Below, piece after piece: positions 1-8,170 of a DNA stretch of 64,000 bases. The position numbers and the translations under genes were made by a program. Position 1 is the stretch's first letter, and each line of letters opens with the position of its first letter. This stretch comes from Chryseobacterium shigense (GTDB lineage Bacteria; Bacteroidota; Bacteroidia; Flavobacteriales; Weeksellaceae), in the NCBI RefSeq assembly GCF_900156575.1, contig NZ_FTNY01000004.1, positions 248,001 through 312,000 of the forward strand, given 5' to 3'. The notes beneath the pieces were generated by a model, which was given only the letters and a program-made list of their open reading frames with translations, was not told where the DNA came from and made no database searches.

Positions 1-2
1 AA

Positions 3-746
3 CCTCTTTGTATTTTTGACCTTGAAACAACAGGAACCAATATTGGAAAAGATAAGATTGTAGAGATCTGTATTTTAAAAGTAAACCCTGACGCGTCGAG
101 AGAAAGCAAAACCTGGCGTGTCAATCCTGAAATGCCGATCCCTAATGAAACCAGTGAAATTCACGGAATTTATGATGAGGACGTAAAAGATGCTCCTACC
201 TTCAGAGATATCGCTCCAAAAGTGATGGAAATGCTTGCAGGAAGTGATCTGGGAGGATTTAATTCCAACAGGTTTGATGTTCCGCTTCTGGCAGAGGAAC
301 TTCTGAGAGTAGAAATAGATTTTGATCTTAGTAAATTCAGATTGGTAGATGCACAGACCATTTTCCATAAGAAGGAGCCTAGAAATCTTGGAGCAGCCTA
401 TCAGTTCTACTGTGGTAAAGTTCTCGAAAATGCTCACTCTGCAGAAGCGGATGTGATGGCTACTTTTGAGGTACTGGATGCGCAGGTTGGAAAATATGAC
501 GATATTCCGAATGAAATTGCGCCTTTAAGTGAATTCACTTTCCATAATAAGAATGCTGACCTGGCAGGATTTATCGGATATAATGATAAAACCGAGGCTG
601 TTTTCAATTTTGGAAAATATAAAGGGCAGGTGGTGAAAGCGGTTTTTCAAAAGGATCTGGGCTATTACGGATGGCTTCAGAATGCTGATTTCCCATTGTA
701 TACGAAGAAAGTCTTCACAAAAATTCAATTGTCAAGTAAATTTTAA
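3..746 (+). CDS. DEDDh 3'-5' exonuclease (DnaQ-like), 5' end outside window
   Basis: The reading frame is open from the window edge, so the start lies upstream. The first visible residues hold exonuclease motif I (FDLETTG), followed by motif II (GFNSNRFDVPLL) and the motif III signature HSAEADVMAT, giving the full DEDDh metal-binding set of the DNA polymerase III epsilon/RNase T fold. About 60 residues at the C-terminus (FNFGKYKGQVV) resemble a DUF3820-type tail found on several flavobacterial exonucleases. It should degrade single-stranded or mismatched 3' ends in repair or proofreading. The lack of a polymerase or UvrC-like extension suggests a stand-alone exonuclease rather than a replicative epsilon subunit. 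The next gene starts three bases after the stop codon, so the two are probably co-transcribed. Confidence 0.85.
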   Translation, partial: PLCIFDLETTGTNIGKDKIVEICILKVNPDASRESKTWRVNPEMPIPNETSEIHGIYDEDVKDAPTFRDIAPKVMEMLAGSDLGGFNSNRFDVPLLAEELLRVEIDFDLSKFRLVDAQTIFHKKEPRNLGAAYQFYCGKVLENAHSAEADVMATFEVLDAQVGKYDDIPNEIAPLSEFTFHNKNADLAGFIGYNDKTEAVFNFGKYKGQVVKAVFQKDLGYYGWLQNADFPLYTKKVFTKIQLSSKF

Positions 747-749
747 AAC

Positions 750-1151
750 ATGTCAAATCTCGTTCGTTTCAAATTCTACGAAACCGCTCTTGAAGCTAAC
801 AGGGACAAACAGATCCTTGCCGAAAATGGAGTCAATGGCTTTATAGCCAATGAACAGCTGATTCAGTCTGACTGGCTGTTGTCACAAGCTGTAGGCGGCA
901 TTCAGTTGCAGGTTTTTGAGGATGATCTGGAAAAGGCAAAACAAATACTGCAGGATTATAATGATAATGAAGCGTATTCCCTGGAAGTGGAACATACCAT
1001 AAAAGATCCGGCATTTGACTTTGTATGTCCCAAATGCGGGTCAAACCATATTTACAGGGATGACCGGGCAACGAGTTTCTTTGGGATCTCGATTTTGTCA
1101 AGTCAGAAGTTTGTATGTTATTACTGTGGTAATGAATTTACACACCCATAG
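750..1151 (+). CDS. DUF2007 domain protein with C-terminal zinc ribbon
   Basis: This 133-residue cytosolic protein has two parts. Residues 1-70 match the DUF2007 (putative signal-transducing) pattern, a small ferredoxin-like fold in which a hydrophobic strand (GGIQLQVFEDDLEKAKQIL) precedes a helix. Residues 90-130 carry two CxxC pairs (C93/C96 and C123/C126) that look like a zinc ribbon. It starts three bases after the exonuclease and is probably in its operon. No catalytic residues are evident. The molecular role of the family is not established, so nothing more specific than a zinc-binding small protein is claimed. Confidence 0.75.
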   Translation: MSNLVRFKFYETALEANRDKQILAENGVNGFIANEQLIQSDWLLSQAVGGIQLQVFEDDLEKAKQILQDYNDNEAYSLEVEHTIKDPAFDFVCPKCGSNHIYRDDRATSFFGISILSSQKFVCYYCGNEFTHP

Positions 1152-1252
1152 AATTAAAGTTTAAAAATATTAATAAATTCCTTCGCCGTCACTGAAAAGC
1201 TTGTGCATTACCCCTTGTTTTCCATGACGGCCCCCTAAAATAAATAAGAGCT

Positions 1253-1858
1253 ATGAAAATCATTTGTATAGGAAGAAACTACAGCGAACATGCGAAAGAA
1301 TTAGGAAATGAGATTCCTGAAAAACCGGTTATTTTCATGAAGCCCGACACTGCGGTTTTAAAGGGAAATGATTTTTATATTCCTGAATTTTCGAATGACG
1401 TTCACTATGAACTGGAAGTGGTTGTAAAGATTTCAAAGGGAGGAAAATACATCCGGAAAGAGGTGGCTCACAAGCATTATGAGGAGATCAGTTTAGGAAT
1501 AGATTTTACCGCGAGAGATCTTCAGAGCGAGCTTAAGGCGAAAGGCCTTCCTTGGGAACTGGCTAAAGGTTTTGACGGCTCGGCAGTGGTGGGAAACTTC
1601 TTTAAAAAGGAAGACTATGACCTTGGTGGCCTGGAGTTTTCATTGCTTAAAAATAAAGAAGAGGTTCAGGATGGCAATACCAAAGATATGATTTTCAGTT
1701 TCGATGATATTATTGCTTTTGCCTCTCAGTATTTTACCTTGAGAGTGGGTGACCTTATTTTTACAGGTACTCCAAAAGGGGTAGGAAAAGTGGAGGAAAA
1801 TGATGTGCTGGAAGCTTATCTGAAAGATGATAAAATCCTTGATATTCGAATATTATAA
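1253..1858 (+). CDS. Fumarylacetoacetate hydrolase (FAA) family protein
   Basis: The 201-residue length is that of the short, single-domain FAH superfamily. Expected metal ligands are visible: E53 and E55 in HYELEVVVKI and D84 in GIDFTARDLQ. The family strands GLPWELAKGFDGSAVVG and the conserved FTGTPKGVG near the C-terminus are also present. Family members hydrolyse or decarboxylate acylpyruvate or oxaloacetate-type substrates using Mg2+ or Mn2+. Nothing here fixes the substrate; acylpyruvase or oxaloacetate decarboxylase-like activity are both possible. It has its own upstream gap of about 100 bases and is likely transcribed alone or with the universal stress protein gene 60 bases downstream. 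Confidence 0.85.
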   Translation: MKIICIGRNYSEHAKELGNEIPEKPVIFMKPDTAVLKGNDFYIPEFSNDVHYELEVVVKISKGGKYIRKEVAHKHYEEISLGIDFTARDLQSELKAKGLPWELAKGFDGSAVVGNFFKKEDYDLGGLEFSLLKNKEEVQDGNTKDMIFSFDDIIAFASQYFTLRVGDLIFTGTPKGVGKVEENDVLEAYLKDDKILDIRIL

Positions 1859-1918
1859 GTATTTAACATAAAATTTTGGCATTTTTTTCTTATCTTTAAA
1901 ATAACAAAATTAAAGGTC

Positions 1919-2356
1919 ATGATAAATATTGTACTACCCGTAGATTTTGGGGACAAAACGGAACAGCTTGTAGAAGGAGCTGTAAAATTCGCAAAACAGT
2001 TAAACGGCAAAATTTTTTTGATTCACGTAGCGCCATCAGATATTGGTTTTGCTATCGGTGATATGGGATATCAATATTTTCCTGAAGTAGAAGCCAATGA
2101 GATCAGAGCGGAACTGGTAGAGCTGAATAAGATTGAGCAAAGAATTATTGCCCATGATGTGGATTGCGAGCATCTTTTAAAACAAGGGATTGCCAAGGAT
2201 ATTATCCTGGAATATTCGAAAGCTAAAAATGCCGACTATATCGTCATGGGATCCCATGGAAGAAGTGGAATTTATGATGTTTTTGTAGGAAGTTTAACGA
2301 AAGGGCTTACAAAAGATTCCCACATTCCGGTACTGGTACTCCCTATCCACGACTAA
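1919..2356 (+). CDS. Universal stress protein (UspA family)
   Basis: This is a single 145-residue Usp domain. The N-terminal strand INIVLPVDFG and the ATP-binding signature G-x2-G-x9-G-S (GSHGRSGIYDVFVGS) are intact, so it belongs to the ATP-binding branch of the family, which usually forms dimers in the cytoplasm and is induced under starvation or oxidative stress. The start ATG follows a 60-base AT-rich leader. A strong bidirectional hairpin follows the stop codon. It does not belong to any obvious pathway operon. Confidence 0.88.
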   Translation: MINIVLPVDFGDKTEQLVEGAVKFAKQLNGKIFLIHVAPSDIGFAIGDMGYQYFPEVEANEIRAELVELNKIEQRIIAHDVDCEHLLKQGIAKDIILEYSKAKNADYIVMGSHGRSGIYDVFVGSLTKGLTKDSHIPVLVLPIHD

Positions 2357-2381
2357 AAAAATACATTTTTAATTGTTAATA

Positions 2382-2417
2382 AAAAAACCGATCAGACCTG
2401 AGTCTAATCGGTTTTTT
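2382..2417. terminator. Bidirectional intrinsic terminator after the usp gene
   Basis: An inverted repeat with arms AAAACCGATcAGA and TCTaATCGGTTTT (one mismatch) is flanked by an A-run and a T-run. It sits between the convergent usp gene and the DUF6341 gene and can end transcription from both sides. Confidence 0.8.
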
Positions 2418-2434
2418 ACTATATAACCAATTAA

Positions 2435-2668
2435 TTAACCTTCTTTTTTATAGATCTTTGGATCGTAGTAAGGGTTCTTACCCTCAGTTGGAGAATAATA
2501 GTCTTTATCTTTATCACCACCCAATGTTACTACCAGTACATAGCACCAGTACGTAAACAATACGCAGCAAACGGCAAATAGAATCCAGTTTAAAACATTT
2601 CCAAACGAATCAAAAAAACCGAAGGTCCATTTGAAAACTTTACTTAAGAATAACCAGAAAGACGTCAT
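2435..2668 (-). CDS. DUF6341-like small membrane protein
   Basis: This 77-residue protein has one clear hydrophobic helix (about residues 26-50, NWILFAVCCVLFTYWCYVLV) preceded by an aromatic amphipathic segment and followed by a charged, Tyr-rich tail. It resembles the flavobacterial DUF6341 family, whose members are often mislabelled uracil phosphoribosyltransferase because they neighbour upp in some genomes; here upp is about 40 kb away. The gene diverges from a DUF6427 membrane protein gene, its usual partner, from a 42-base intergenic region. Function is unknown. It is inferred to be an inner-membrane protein. Confidence 0.7.
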   Translation of the reverse strand: MTSFWLFLSKVFKWTFGFFDSFGNVLNWILFAVCCVLFTYWCYVLVVTLGGDKDKDYYSPTEGKNPYYDPKIYKKEG

Positions 2669-2686
2669 TATTTTCCTTTTTTAAAT

Positions 2687-2704
2687 TAACTTTGTACAAA
2701 TTTA
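2687..2704. promoter_or_regulatory. Overlapping divergent -7 elements of the DUF6341/DUF6427 pair
   Basis: The plus strand holds TAACTTTG (2687-2694) and the minus strand TAAATTTG (2704-2697). Both match the Bacteroidota -7 element TAnnTTTG. A clear TTG at -33 is not evident on the plus side, so the assignment is tentative. Confidence 0.4.
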
Positions 2705-2710
2705 TAAAAA

Positions 2711-3616
2711 ATGTTTAAATTACTTTCAAAAGAAAGCAATATTTTTTCAATCCCTGTTTATATTGGTTTTCTTCTTTTAGTAGTTATAATATTTAACATA
2801 CTGAATTTCAACACTTATGAAGCTGTTATTGCCGGGATAACTTTCCTGGGAATTGCACTGGGATATTTTTGTTTTCACAGCATTGCGCTCAATTATCAGA
2901 CGCATCTGCCTTTATTTCTGTATACCTTTTTTATTTTCGGGCTTTATCCCGGAAATCTGGACATTGGAATTGCGGTTTCTCTGCTGACCAATTCCTTTCT
3001 TGTTTTACTGCTCACGAGTGCAGATGAAGACATCAGAAAGAAGTCTTATGTATTGGTAGGAGCCATCGTTGCTTTGAATTTTATTTTCCTGCCCACGACC
3101 TGGCCAATGGCGCTTTTCGTGATCATTCACGTGATCGCCACTTCTCAAAAAATAAGTTTAAATCTCTTCAGGTTTCTTTTAGGAACGATATTAATTGCAT
3201 TCAGCTATTTCTCGATCATGTTCTTTTTCCATTTTACAACGTGGAATATAGATTACTTCCCATTTGGAAAGATGAAACCCATGACGGATTATATTGATCT
3301 GTTTCCTTTAATTCCTATTGTTCTGATGCTGATTTATGCGGTATACGACCATTTTAAAAACTACAATAAGAAAAGCCCGATAAGCCGGTACAAATATACA
3401 TTTCTGCTCGTTTTTTCAGTGGCCCAGCTGGTGACTATTATTCTGTACATGAATAAAAACTATGAATATTTACTGCTTCTGGCATTTCCATCAAGTATTA
3501 TCCTGAGCAGGATGATGAGATTTTTGCCTAAATACTGGATGCAGGAGGTAAGCTTATGGCTTATCATTATGAGTTTGGTTGCTTTTAAGGCAGGTACTTA
3601 TTTTAATTTATTTTAA
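2711..3616 (+). CDS. DUF6427 polytopic membrane protein
   Basis: The 301-residue product is almost entirely hydrophobic, with roughly eight to ten membrane segments and short polar loops, for example IPVYIGFLLLVVIIFNI near the N-terminus and LWLIIMSLVAFKAG near the C-terminus. It fits the flavobacterial DUF6427 family. No transport or enzymatic motif is recognisable. The gene diverges from DUF6341 and lies six bases upstream of the DUF3109 gene, so it probably forms a transcription unit with the latter. Function unknown; inner membrane location is inferred. Confidence 0.7.
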   Translation: MFKLLSKESNIFSIPVYIGFLLLVVIIFNILNFNTYEAVIAGITFLGIALGYFCFHSIALNYQTHLPLFLYTFFIFGLYPGNLDIGIAVSLLTNSFLVLLLTSADEDIRKKSYVLVGAIVALNFIFLPTTWPMALFVIIHVIATSQKISLNLFRFLLGTILIAFSYFSIMFFFHFTTWNIDYFPFGKMKPMTDYIDLFPLIPIVLMLIYAVYDHFKNYNKKSPISRYKYTFLLVFSVAQLVTIILYMNKNYEYLLLLAFPSSIILSRMMRFLPKYWMQEVSLWLIIMSLVAFKAGTYFNLF

Positions 3617-3621
3617 AGATT

Positions 3622-4206
3622 ATGATTCAGATAGACGATAAATTGATTTCAGAGGATATATTTTCCGAAGAATTTGTTTGCAACCTTTCGAAATGTAAAG
3701 GTGCATGCTGTGTGGAAGGAGATGTAGGTGCTCCGTTGGATAAGGACGAACTTGAGATTTTAGACAGTATTTTTGATAAAATAAAGCCTTATCTTACACA
3801 GGAAGGCATCAAAGCCCTTGAAGAACAGGGAACATGGACCACAGACCCGCAGGACGGAATGTACGTAACGCCCATGGTGGAAGACCGCGAATGTGCCTAT
3901 GTAACTTTCGATGAAAAAGGAATTACAAAGTGTGGTATTGAAAAGGCTTATGAGGATGGTGCTGTAGACTGGCAAAAGCCGATCTCGTGCCACCTTTATC
4001 CGATCCGTATTACAGAATATTCTACTTTCACAGCGCTTAACTACCACGAATGGAAGGTGTGCAGCGATGCCTGTGCGCTGGGGAAAGAATTGCAGGTTCC
4101 TGTCTATAAATTTCTGAAAACTCCACTGACCAGAAAATATGGTGAGGAGTTCTACGGCGTTTTAAGTGAAGCCGCTGAGGAATGGAAAAAAGCCTATGGC
4201 TCTTAA
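3622..4206 (+). CDS. DUF3109 family cysteine-cluster protein
   Basis: The protein (194 residues) carries an N-terminal cysteine cluster (C20, C25, C29, C30 in CNLSKCKGACC) and further cysteines in EDRECAYV, TKCGIEKA, ISCHLYPIR and KVCSDACAL. The pattern matches DUF3109, related to the YkgJ-type CxxxxxxCCxxx(x)12C proteins thought to bind zinc or an Fe-S cluster. It is probably cytosolic. It is translated five bases after DUF6427 and followed by a strong terminator. The family's biochemical role is not known. Confidence 0.78.
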   Translation: MIQIDDKLISEDIFSEEFVCNLSKCKGACCVEGDVGAPLDKDELEILDSIFDKIKPYLTQEGIKALEEQGTWTTDPQDGMYVTPMVEDRECAYVTFDEKGITKCGIEKAYEDGAVDWQKPISCHLYPIRITEYSTFTALNYHEWKVCSDACALGKELQVPVYKFLKTPLTRKYGEEFYGVLSEAAEEWKKAYGS

Positions 4207-4212
4207 ATAAAT

Positions 4213-4242
4213 AAAAACCGCAGACTGATCTGCGGTTTTTTT
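4213..4242. terminator. Intrinsic terminator after the DUF3109 gene
   Basis: The perfect inverted repeat AAAAACCGCAG / CTGCGGTTTTT has a 6-base loop and a T-run. It also serves the convergent M16 gene. Confidence 0.85.
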
Positions 4243-4262
4243 CTCAAGTATTCTGAAAAATA

Positions 4263-7118
4263 TTATTTAACAACGGACGCGCCAGCCACTGCAGGTTTTG
4301 CATCAGATTTTTTATTATTTTCCCATCCGTCTTCCGGCATCAGCGTTGCGGTGATTTTACCTTTCGCAAGGTATTTTTTAGCCACATCCTGAAGGTCTTT
4401 CACGGTAAGCACTTTTACTTTTTCCTGATAGTTCAGTATGTCATATTTATCGCTGCCATCCAACTGATTTTTAGCAAGAGCATTCATCCAGAACATATTG
4501 TCCTTTAGTTCTGTTTTGTTGTCATTGTACTCTCCTTCTTTGTATTTGTCAAGATCCTTTTGCTCGGGACCTTTATCGATCAGTTTCTGAAGCTCAGCCA
4601 CTGCACTTTTTGTCAGTTTTTCTGCATTTTCAGGTCCACATGGGAAACTGATGCTGAAATTGTATGTACTGTAAGGAATCTTGTTCATACTTCCTCTGGC
4701 TCCACCCCCGTAGATTCCGCTTTCATCTTCTCTAAGTTTTTCTATCACTTTGATGGTAGCGACTTCTCCAAGAGCTGAAAGAGCTAAAGCTTCTTTTTCA
4801 TTATAAGGGGTTTCTCCGCTGTAAGAGATGGTGACCATGCTCTTGGGATCTTTTCCTTTTTTATAGACTTTTGAATAATCTCCGGTCATCTGTCTGTATC
4901 CGGTATCTTTAAATGTTGTTGTTTTTCCGGAGGTAGGAAGTCCTCCGATATACTGAAGTACCTGTTCTTTTAGTTTGGCTTCGTCAATATTTCCTACAAA
5001 ATAGAACTGGAAGTTTCCGGCATTGGCAAATTTCTCCTTATAGATATCGTATGCTTTTTTGTAATCTGTATTTGCCCAGTCTTTTTCCATTGGAAACAAC
5101 CCAATGAATCTCGGGTTCTTCTGATTCATGAATTTCGCATGCTCATTTGAAAAATATGCCTGAGGATTAGACAAAAGGTTATCCAGCATAGCAGACTGCT
5201 TTTCTTTGTAGGCATTGAATGCTGCAGGGTTGTAGTTCAAACCGGTAAAATAAGCATACGTAAGCTCCATAGCTGTCCCCAAATCTTTCTGGGAAGTTCT
5301 TCCGGAAATACCTTCAAAGTAAGGTCCAATCATAGGATTTACACTTACCTGCTTCCCTGCCAGATAATTGGTAAGATCTGCTTTTGAGAATCCTCCCACT
5401 CCTGCTTCAGATAATGCTCCAAAAGCAAACTGAGTTTTAATAAAGTCTGCATCGGAGATCAGGGAGTTTCCTCCTAAACTTCTTGCAGAAAATACAATTT
5501 CGTCATCTTTGAAATCTGTCTTTTTAAAAGTCACTTTAGCACCGTTACTTAATGTCCAGGTTGTTGTTCCCAGTTGCGCATCAGTTTCAGTCTTGGCAAT
5601 CTTCCCTTCTGATTTGAAAGGTTTTACTAAATTTTTGATGGCTGCTTTTTCTTCGTAAGGCTTAAGGTCTGCCATTTTTACAGCTTCAAATGTATTGAGA
5701 ACCATGGCTTCTGTAGGCATGGTAACGTTGTCTTTCTTTGGCCCGGTCATCACAATCACCCTGCTGTCATCTTTCACCAATTTCTTGATCACCTCGTTGG
5801 TCTGCGCCAGAGTAACTTTAGGAAGGAATGCTTTAGTATCTTCATATTCCCATGCAATTCCCGGCATTGGTTCCTGCTCCAGAAAGTTCCTTACATATTC
5901 GTCCACCAGCATATCACTTTCCGTCTTATCACGGTTGTTGTAAGATCTTTCAAGGTTGGACAGTGTCTGTGCTTTCGCTCTGTCCAGCTCAGACTGGGTA
6001 AATCCAAATCTTTTCGCTCTTTCTACTTCTTCCAAAAGGACTTTCAGAGCATTCAGCTGGTTTCCTTCTTTTACTACTGCAAATCCCTGGAAAGCTTCCT
6101 TGCTTCTAGCATACGTCCCTCCATGGTATACAGATCCGAAGGTAAAAGGTGGATTGTTTGAGTTAATCAGTTCTTTTAATCTGTTATTCAGCATTGCGGT
6201 AGAAAGACCTTCTATAATGCTCTGGTTGTAATGTTCAACAGTAACATCCGGCTTGTAAGCTTCCGCGTCTTTCATAATAAACTGAACCATAGAATTTGTA
6301 GCATCAGGATCAGTCTCGATCGCCACTAATGTTTCTTTGTGGTTGGGAAGATCAAATACTTTTCTTTCTCTTGGCTTAGAAGGGTTCTTATACTTGCTGA
6401 AGTTGTCTTTGATTTTCTTTTCAACTTCGTCTACATTGATATCTCCTACTACAACAATCGCCATCAGGTCCGGTCTGTACCAGTCCTGGTGAAATTTTCT
6501 GATGACATCCGGCTTGAAGTTTTCCAAGACCTCTTTTTTACCGATCGGAAGTCTGTCTGCGTACTGAGATTTATACAATAGTTTAGGAAGGTATTTATCT
6601 GCCATTCTTTTATCAGCACCAAGGCCAAGTCTCAGTTCTTCCAAAACAACGCCTCTTTCTTTATTGATCTGCTCATCGGAAAGTGTGGCATTAAAAGCCC
6701 AGTCTTCCATTACTTTCAGACCTGCATCCAGGTTTCCTGCTTTATCCAGCGGAACGGGAAGCATGTATACGGTTTCGTCAAAACTTGTGTAAGCATTCAG
6801 GTGCTGTCCGAATTTCACGCCGATCGACTGTAGAAAATCTACCAGTTTGTTATCCGGAAAATTCTTGGTTCCATTGAAGTTCATGTGCTCCATAAAGTGA
6901 GCTAAACCTCTCTGATTTTCATCTTCAAGAATAGATCCGGCATTGATGGCCAGACGAAAATCTACTTTCTTTTCAGGTAATGTGTTTTTTTTGATGTAGT
7001 ACTTCATCCCGTTGGGAAGGGTACCGATTCTCACAGAAGCATCCATGGGGATATTCTGGCTGAAAACATTTGAAGACATCAGGAAGATGACCGCAAATGA
7101 TGATAAAACTTTCTTCAT
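4263..7118 (-). CDS. M16 family zinc metallopeptidase (pitrilysin/insulinase-like), secreted
   Basis: A 951-residue protein with an N-terminal signal peptide (hydrophobic residues 5-20 ending at VFSQN). The inverted zinc motif HxxEH is intact (H74, E77, H78 in HFMEH) and the third ligand E154 lies 76 residues on, in the conserved ERGVVLEE. A second M16-like half (from about residue 500) lacks the zinc motif, as is usual for the two-domain clamshell peptidases. It should degrade peptides in the periplasm. A short Lys/Ala/Val-rich tail ends the protein. The gene upstream on the same strand encodes a small periplasmic protein but a hairpin lies between them, so they are probably separate transcripts. 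Confidence 0.9.
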   Translation of the reverse strand: MKKVLSSFAVIFLMSSNVFSQNIPMDASVRIGTLPNGMKYYIKKNTLPEKKVDFRLAINAGSILEDENQRGLAHFMEHMNFNGTKNFPDNKLVDFLQSIGVKFGQHLNAYTSFDETVYMLPVPLDKAGNLDAGLKVMEDWAFNATLSDEQINKERGVVLEELRLGLGADKRMADKYLPKLLYKSQYADRLPIGKKEVLENFKPDVIRKFHQDWYRPDLMAIVVVGDINVDEVEKKIKDNFSKYKNPSKPRERKVFDLPNHKETLVAIETDPDATNSMVQFIMKDAEAYKPDVTVEHYNQSIIEGLSTAMLNNRLKELINSNNPPFTFGSVYHGGTYARSKEAFQGFAVVKEGNQLNALKVLLEEVERAKRFGFTQSELDRAKAQTLSNLERSYNNRDKTESDMLVDEYVRNFLEQEPMPGIAWEYEDTKAFLPKVTLAQTNEVIKKLVKDDSRVIVMTGPKKDNVTMPTEAMVLNTFEAVKMADLKPYEEKAAIKNLVKPFKSEGKIAKTETDAQLGTTTWTLSNGAKVTFKKTDFKDDEIVFSARSLGGNSLISDADFIKTQFAFGALSEAGVGGFSKADLTNYLAGKQVSVNPMIGPYFEGISGRTSQKDLGTAMELTYAYFTGLNYNPAAFNAYKEKQSAMLDNLLSNPQAYFSNEHAKFMNQKNPRFIGLFPMEKDWANTDYKKAYDIYKEKFANAGNFQFYFVGNIDEAKLKEQVLQYIGGLPTSGKTTTFKDTGYRQMTGDYSKVYKKGKDPKSMVTISYSGETPYNEKEALALSALGEVATIKVIEKLREDESGIYGGGARGSMNKIPYSTYNFSISFPCGPENAEKLTKSAVAELQKLIDKGPEQKDLDKYKEGEYNDNKTELKDNMFWMNALAKNQLDGSDKYDILNYQEKVKVLTVKDLQDVAKKYLAKGKITATLMPEDGWENNKKSDAKPAVAGASVVK

Positions 7119-7222
7119 GTAATTTGAATTTATTTTCGTGCTAAAAATATCAATTATTCACCAGCTGAAGAAATGTTAAAATTCATATCATAGTTAAATT
7201 TGAGTTAAAATTAAAAAGGCAA

Positions 7223-7250
7223 CAAAAAGCCGGAAAATATCCGGCTTTTG
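7223..7250 (-). terminator. Terminator of the LolA-like gene
   Basis: Arms AAAAAGCCGG and CCGGCTTTT enclose a 7-base AT loop directly downstream of the stop codon of the leftward gene. Confidence 0.75.
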
Positions 7251-7280
7251 TATCGTATTGGTATTGCAAAATGACAATTT

Positions 7281-7967
7281 TTATTTAAAATCAGCATCTG
7301 AAACGCCGGTGTTTAAAACAACTTTTGTGGTTTTTATGGTCACTTTCTGGCCTTTTCCATCGATCTCAACTTCAGAAGGAAACTTCAGACCTTCAACAGT
7401 CATATAATTTTTGACCACAACATTTCCTTCTCCTACAGTAGATTTGTATAGAAGCCCTGTAGCGGCATCAAAGTAAAATTTTCCTTTTTCTGAAGCTAAT
7501 ACATTATAATCTTTGCCATCCACTTTCTCTACGGTAACCGATTGAAAACCTGAAGGATCAAAAGCTAATGCTTCGACAGTCTTGCCTTTTTTCAGTTCAG
7601 CGATATTATCAGCAGGGAAGTCAGTTTTCTGACCACCTCTTTCTATGTATCCCTTTTCACCGTCAAAAAACTGGGTTACTTTCTGTCCCATGGCGGTTTG
7701 TTCAGATTTGAATTTATTGCCCTGTTTCATGGTACTCATGGTAATATCCATTCCCTGAACACTAAGGGAATTGTCTACAATCGTAGATTTTACGGCTTCT
7801 AACTTAGCTTTTCCTCCTAAAGCTTTGAAGTAATTATCAATAACTTCTTTGGGAGTAAGTTTAGATTTCACGACTTCCGTCTTTGCGGGAGCTGCGCTAG
7901 TCTTCTGAGCGGCTGCCGGAACTGAAAACAATACGGCACAGAAAAACGGAATGATGATCTTTTTCAT
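7281..7967 (-). CDS. Periplasmic LolA/outer-membrane lipoprotein-sorting-like protein
   Basis: The start is placed at the ATG at 7967 because a typical signal peptide (MKKIIIPFFCAVLFSVPAAAQ) begins there; an upstream in-frame ATG would add 29 unlikely residues. The mature part (about 207 residues) has a helix (LTPKEVIDNYFKALGGKAKLEAVK) followed by repeated beta strands with the pattern of LolA/DUF4292-type half-barrels that hold lipid or lipoprotein chains. The N-terminal linker is Ala/Lys/Thr-rich. It lies upstream of the M16 peptidase gene on the same strand. Whether it is a true lipoprotein carrier is not established. Confidence 0.65.
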   Translation of the reverse strand: MKKIIIPFFCAVLFSVPAAAQKTSAAPAKTEVVKSKLTPKEVIDNYFKALGGKAKLEAVKSTIVDNSLSVQGMDITMSTMKQGNKFKSEQTAMGQKVTQFFDGEKGYIERGGQKTDFPADNIAELKKGKTVEALAFDPSGFQSVTVEKVDGKDYNVLASEKGKFYFDAATGLLYKSTVGEGNVVVKNYMTVEGLKFPSEVEIDGKGQKVTIKTTKVVLNTGVSDADFK

Positions 7968-8122
7968 ATCTATAATAAATTTAAGGATGTAAATATATGA
8001 ATAATGACTACAATGCCTGAAATAAAGTAGCGTTATAGGCTCATACCGGAGCATTCCGGTCCTGATACCTTAAGATTTTTTAAGAAAACAAAGATGAATA
8101 TGACAGGCAGCAGGCAAAAATA

Positions 8123-8149
8123 AAAACCTCCGATTGCTCGGAGGTTTTC
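8123..8149 (-). terminator. Terminator of tig
   Basis: The inverted repeat AAAACCTCCGA / TCGGAGGTTTT with a short loop lies just after the trigger factor stop codon. Confidence 0.8.
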
Positions 8150-8170
8150 AAATATTTATATCGAAATAAA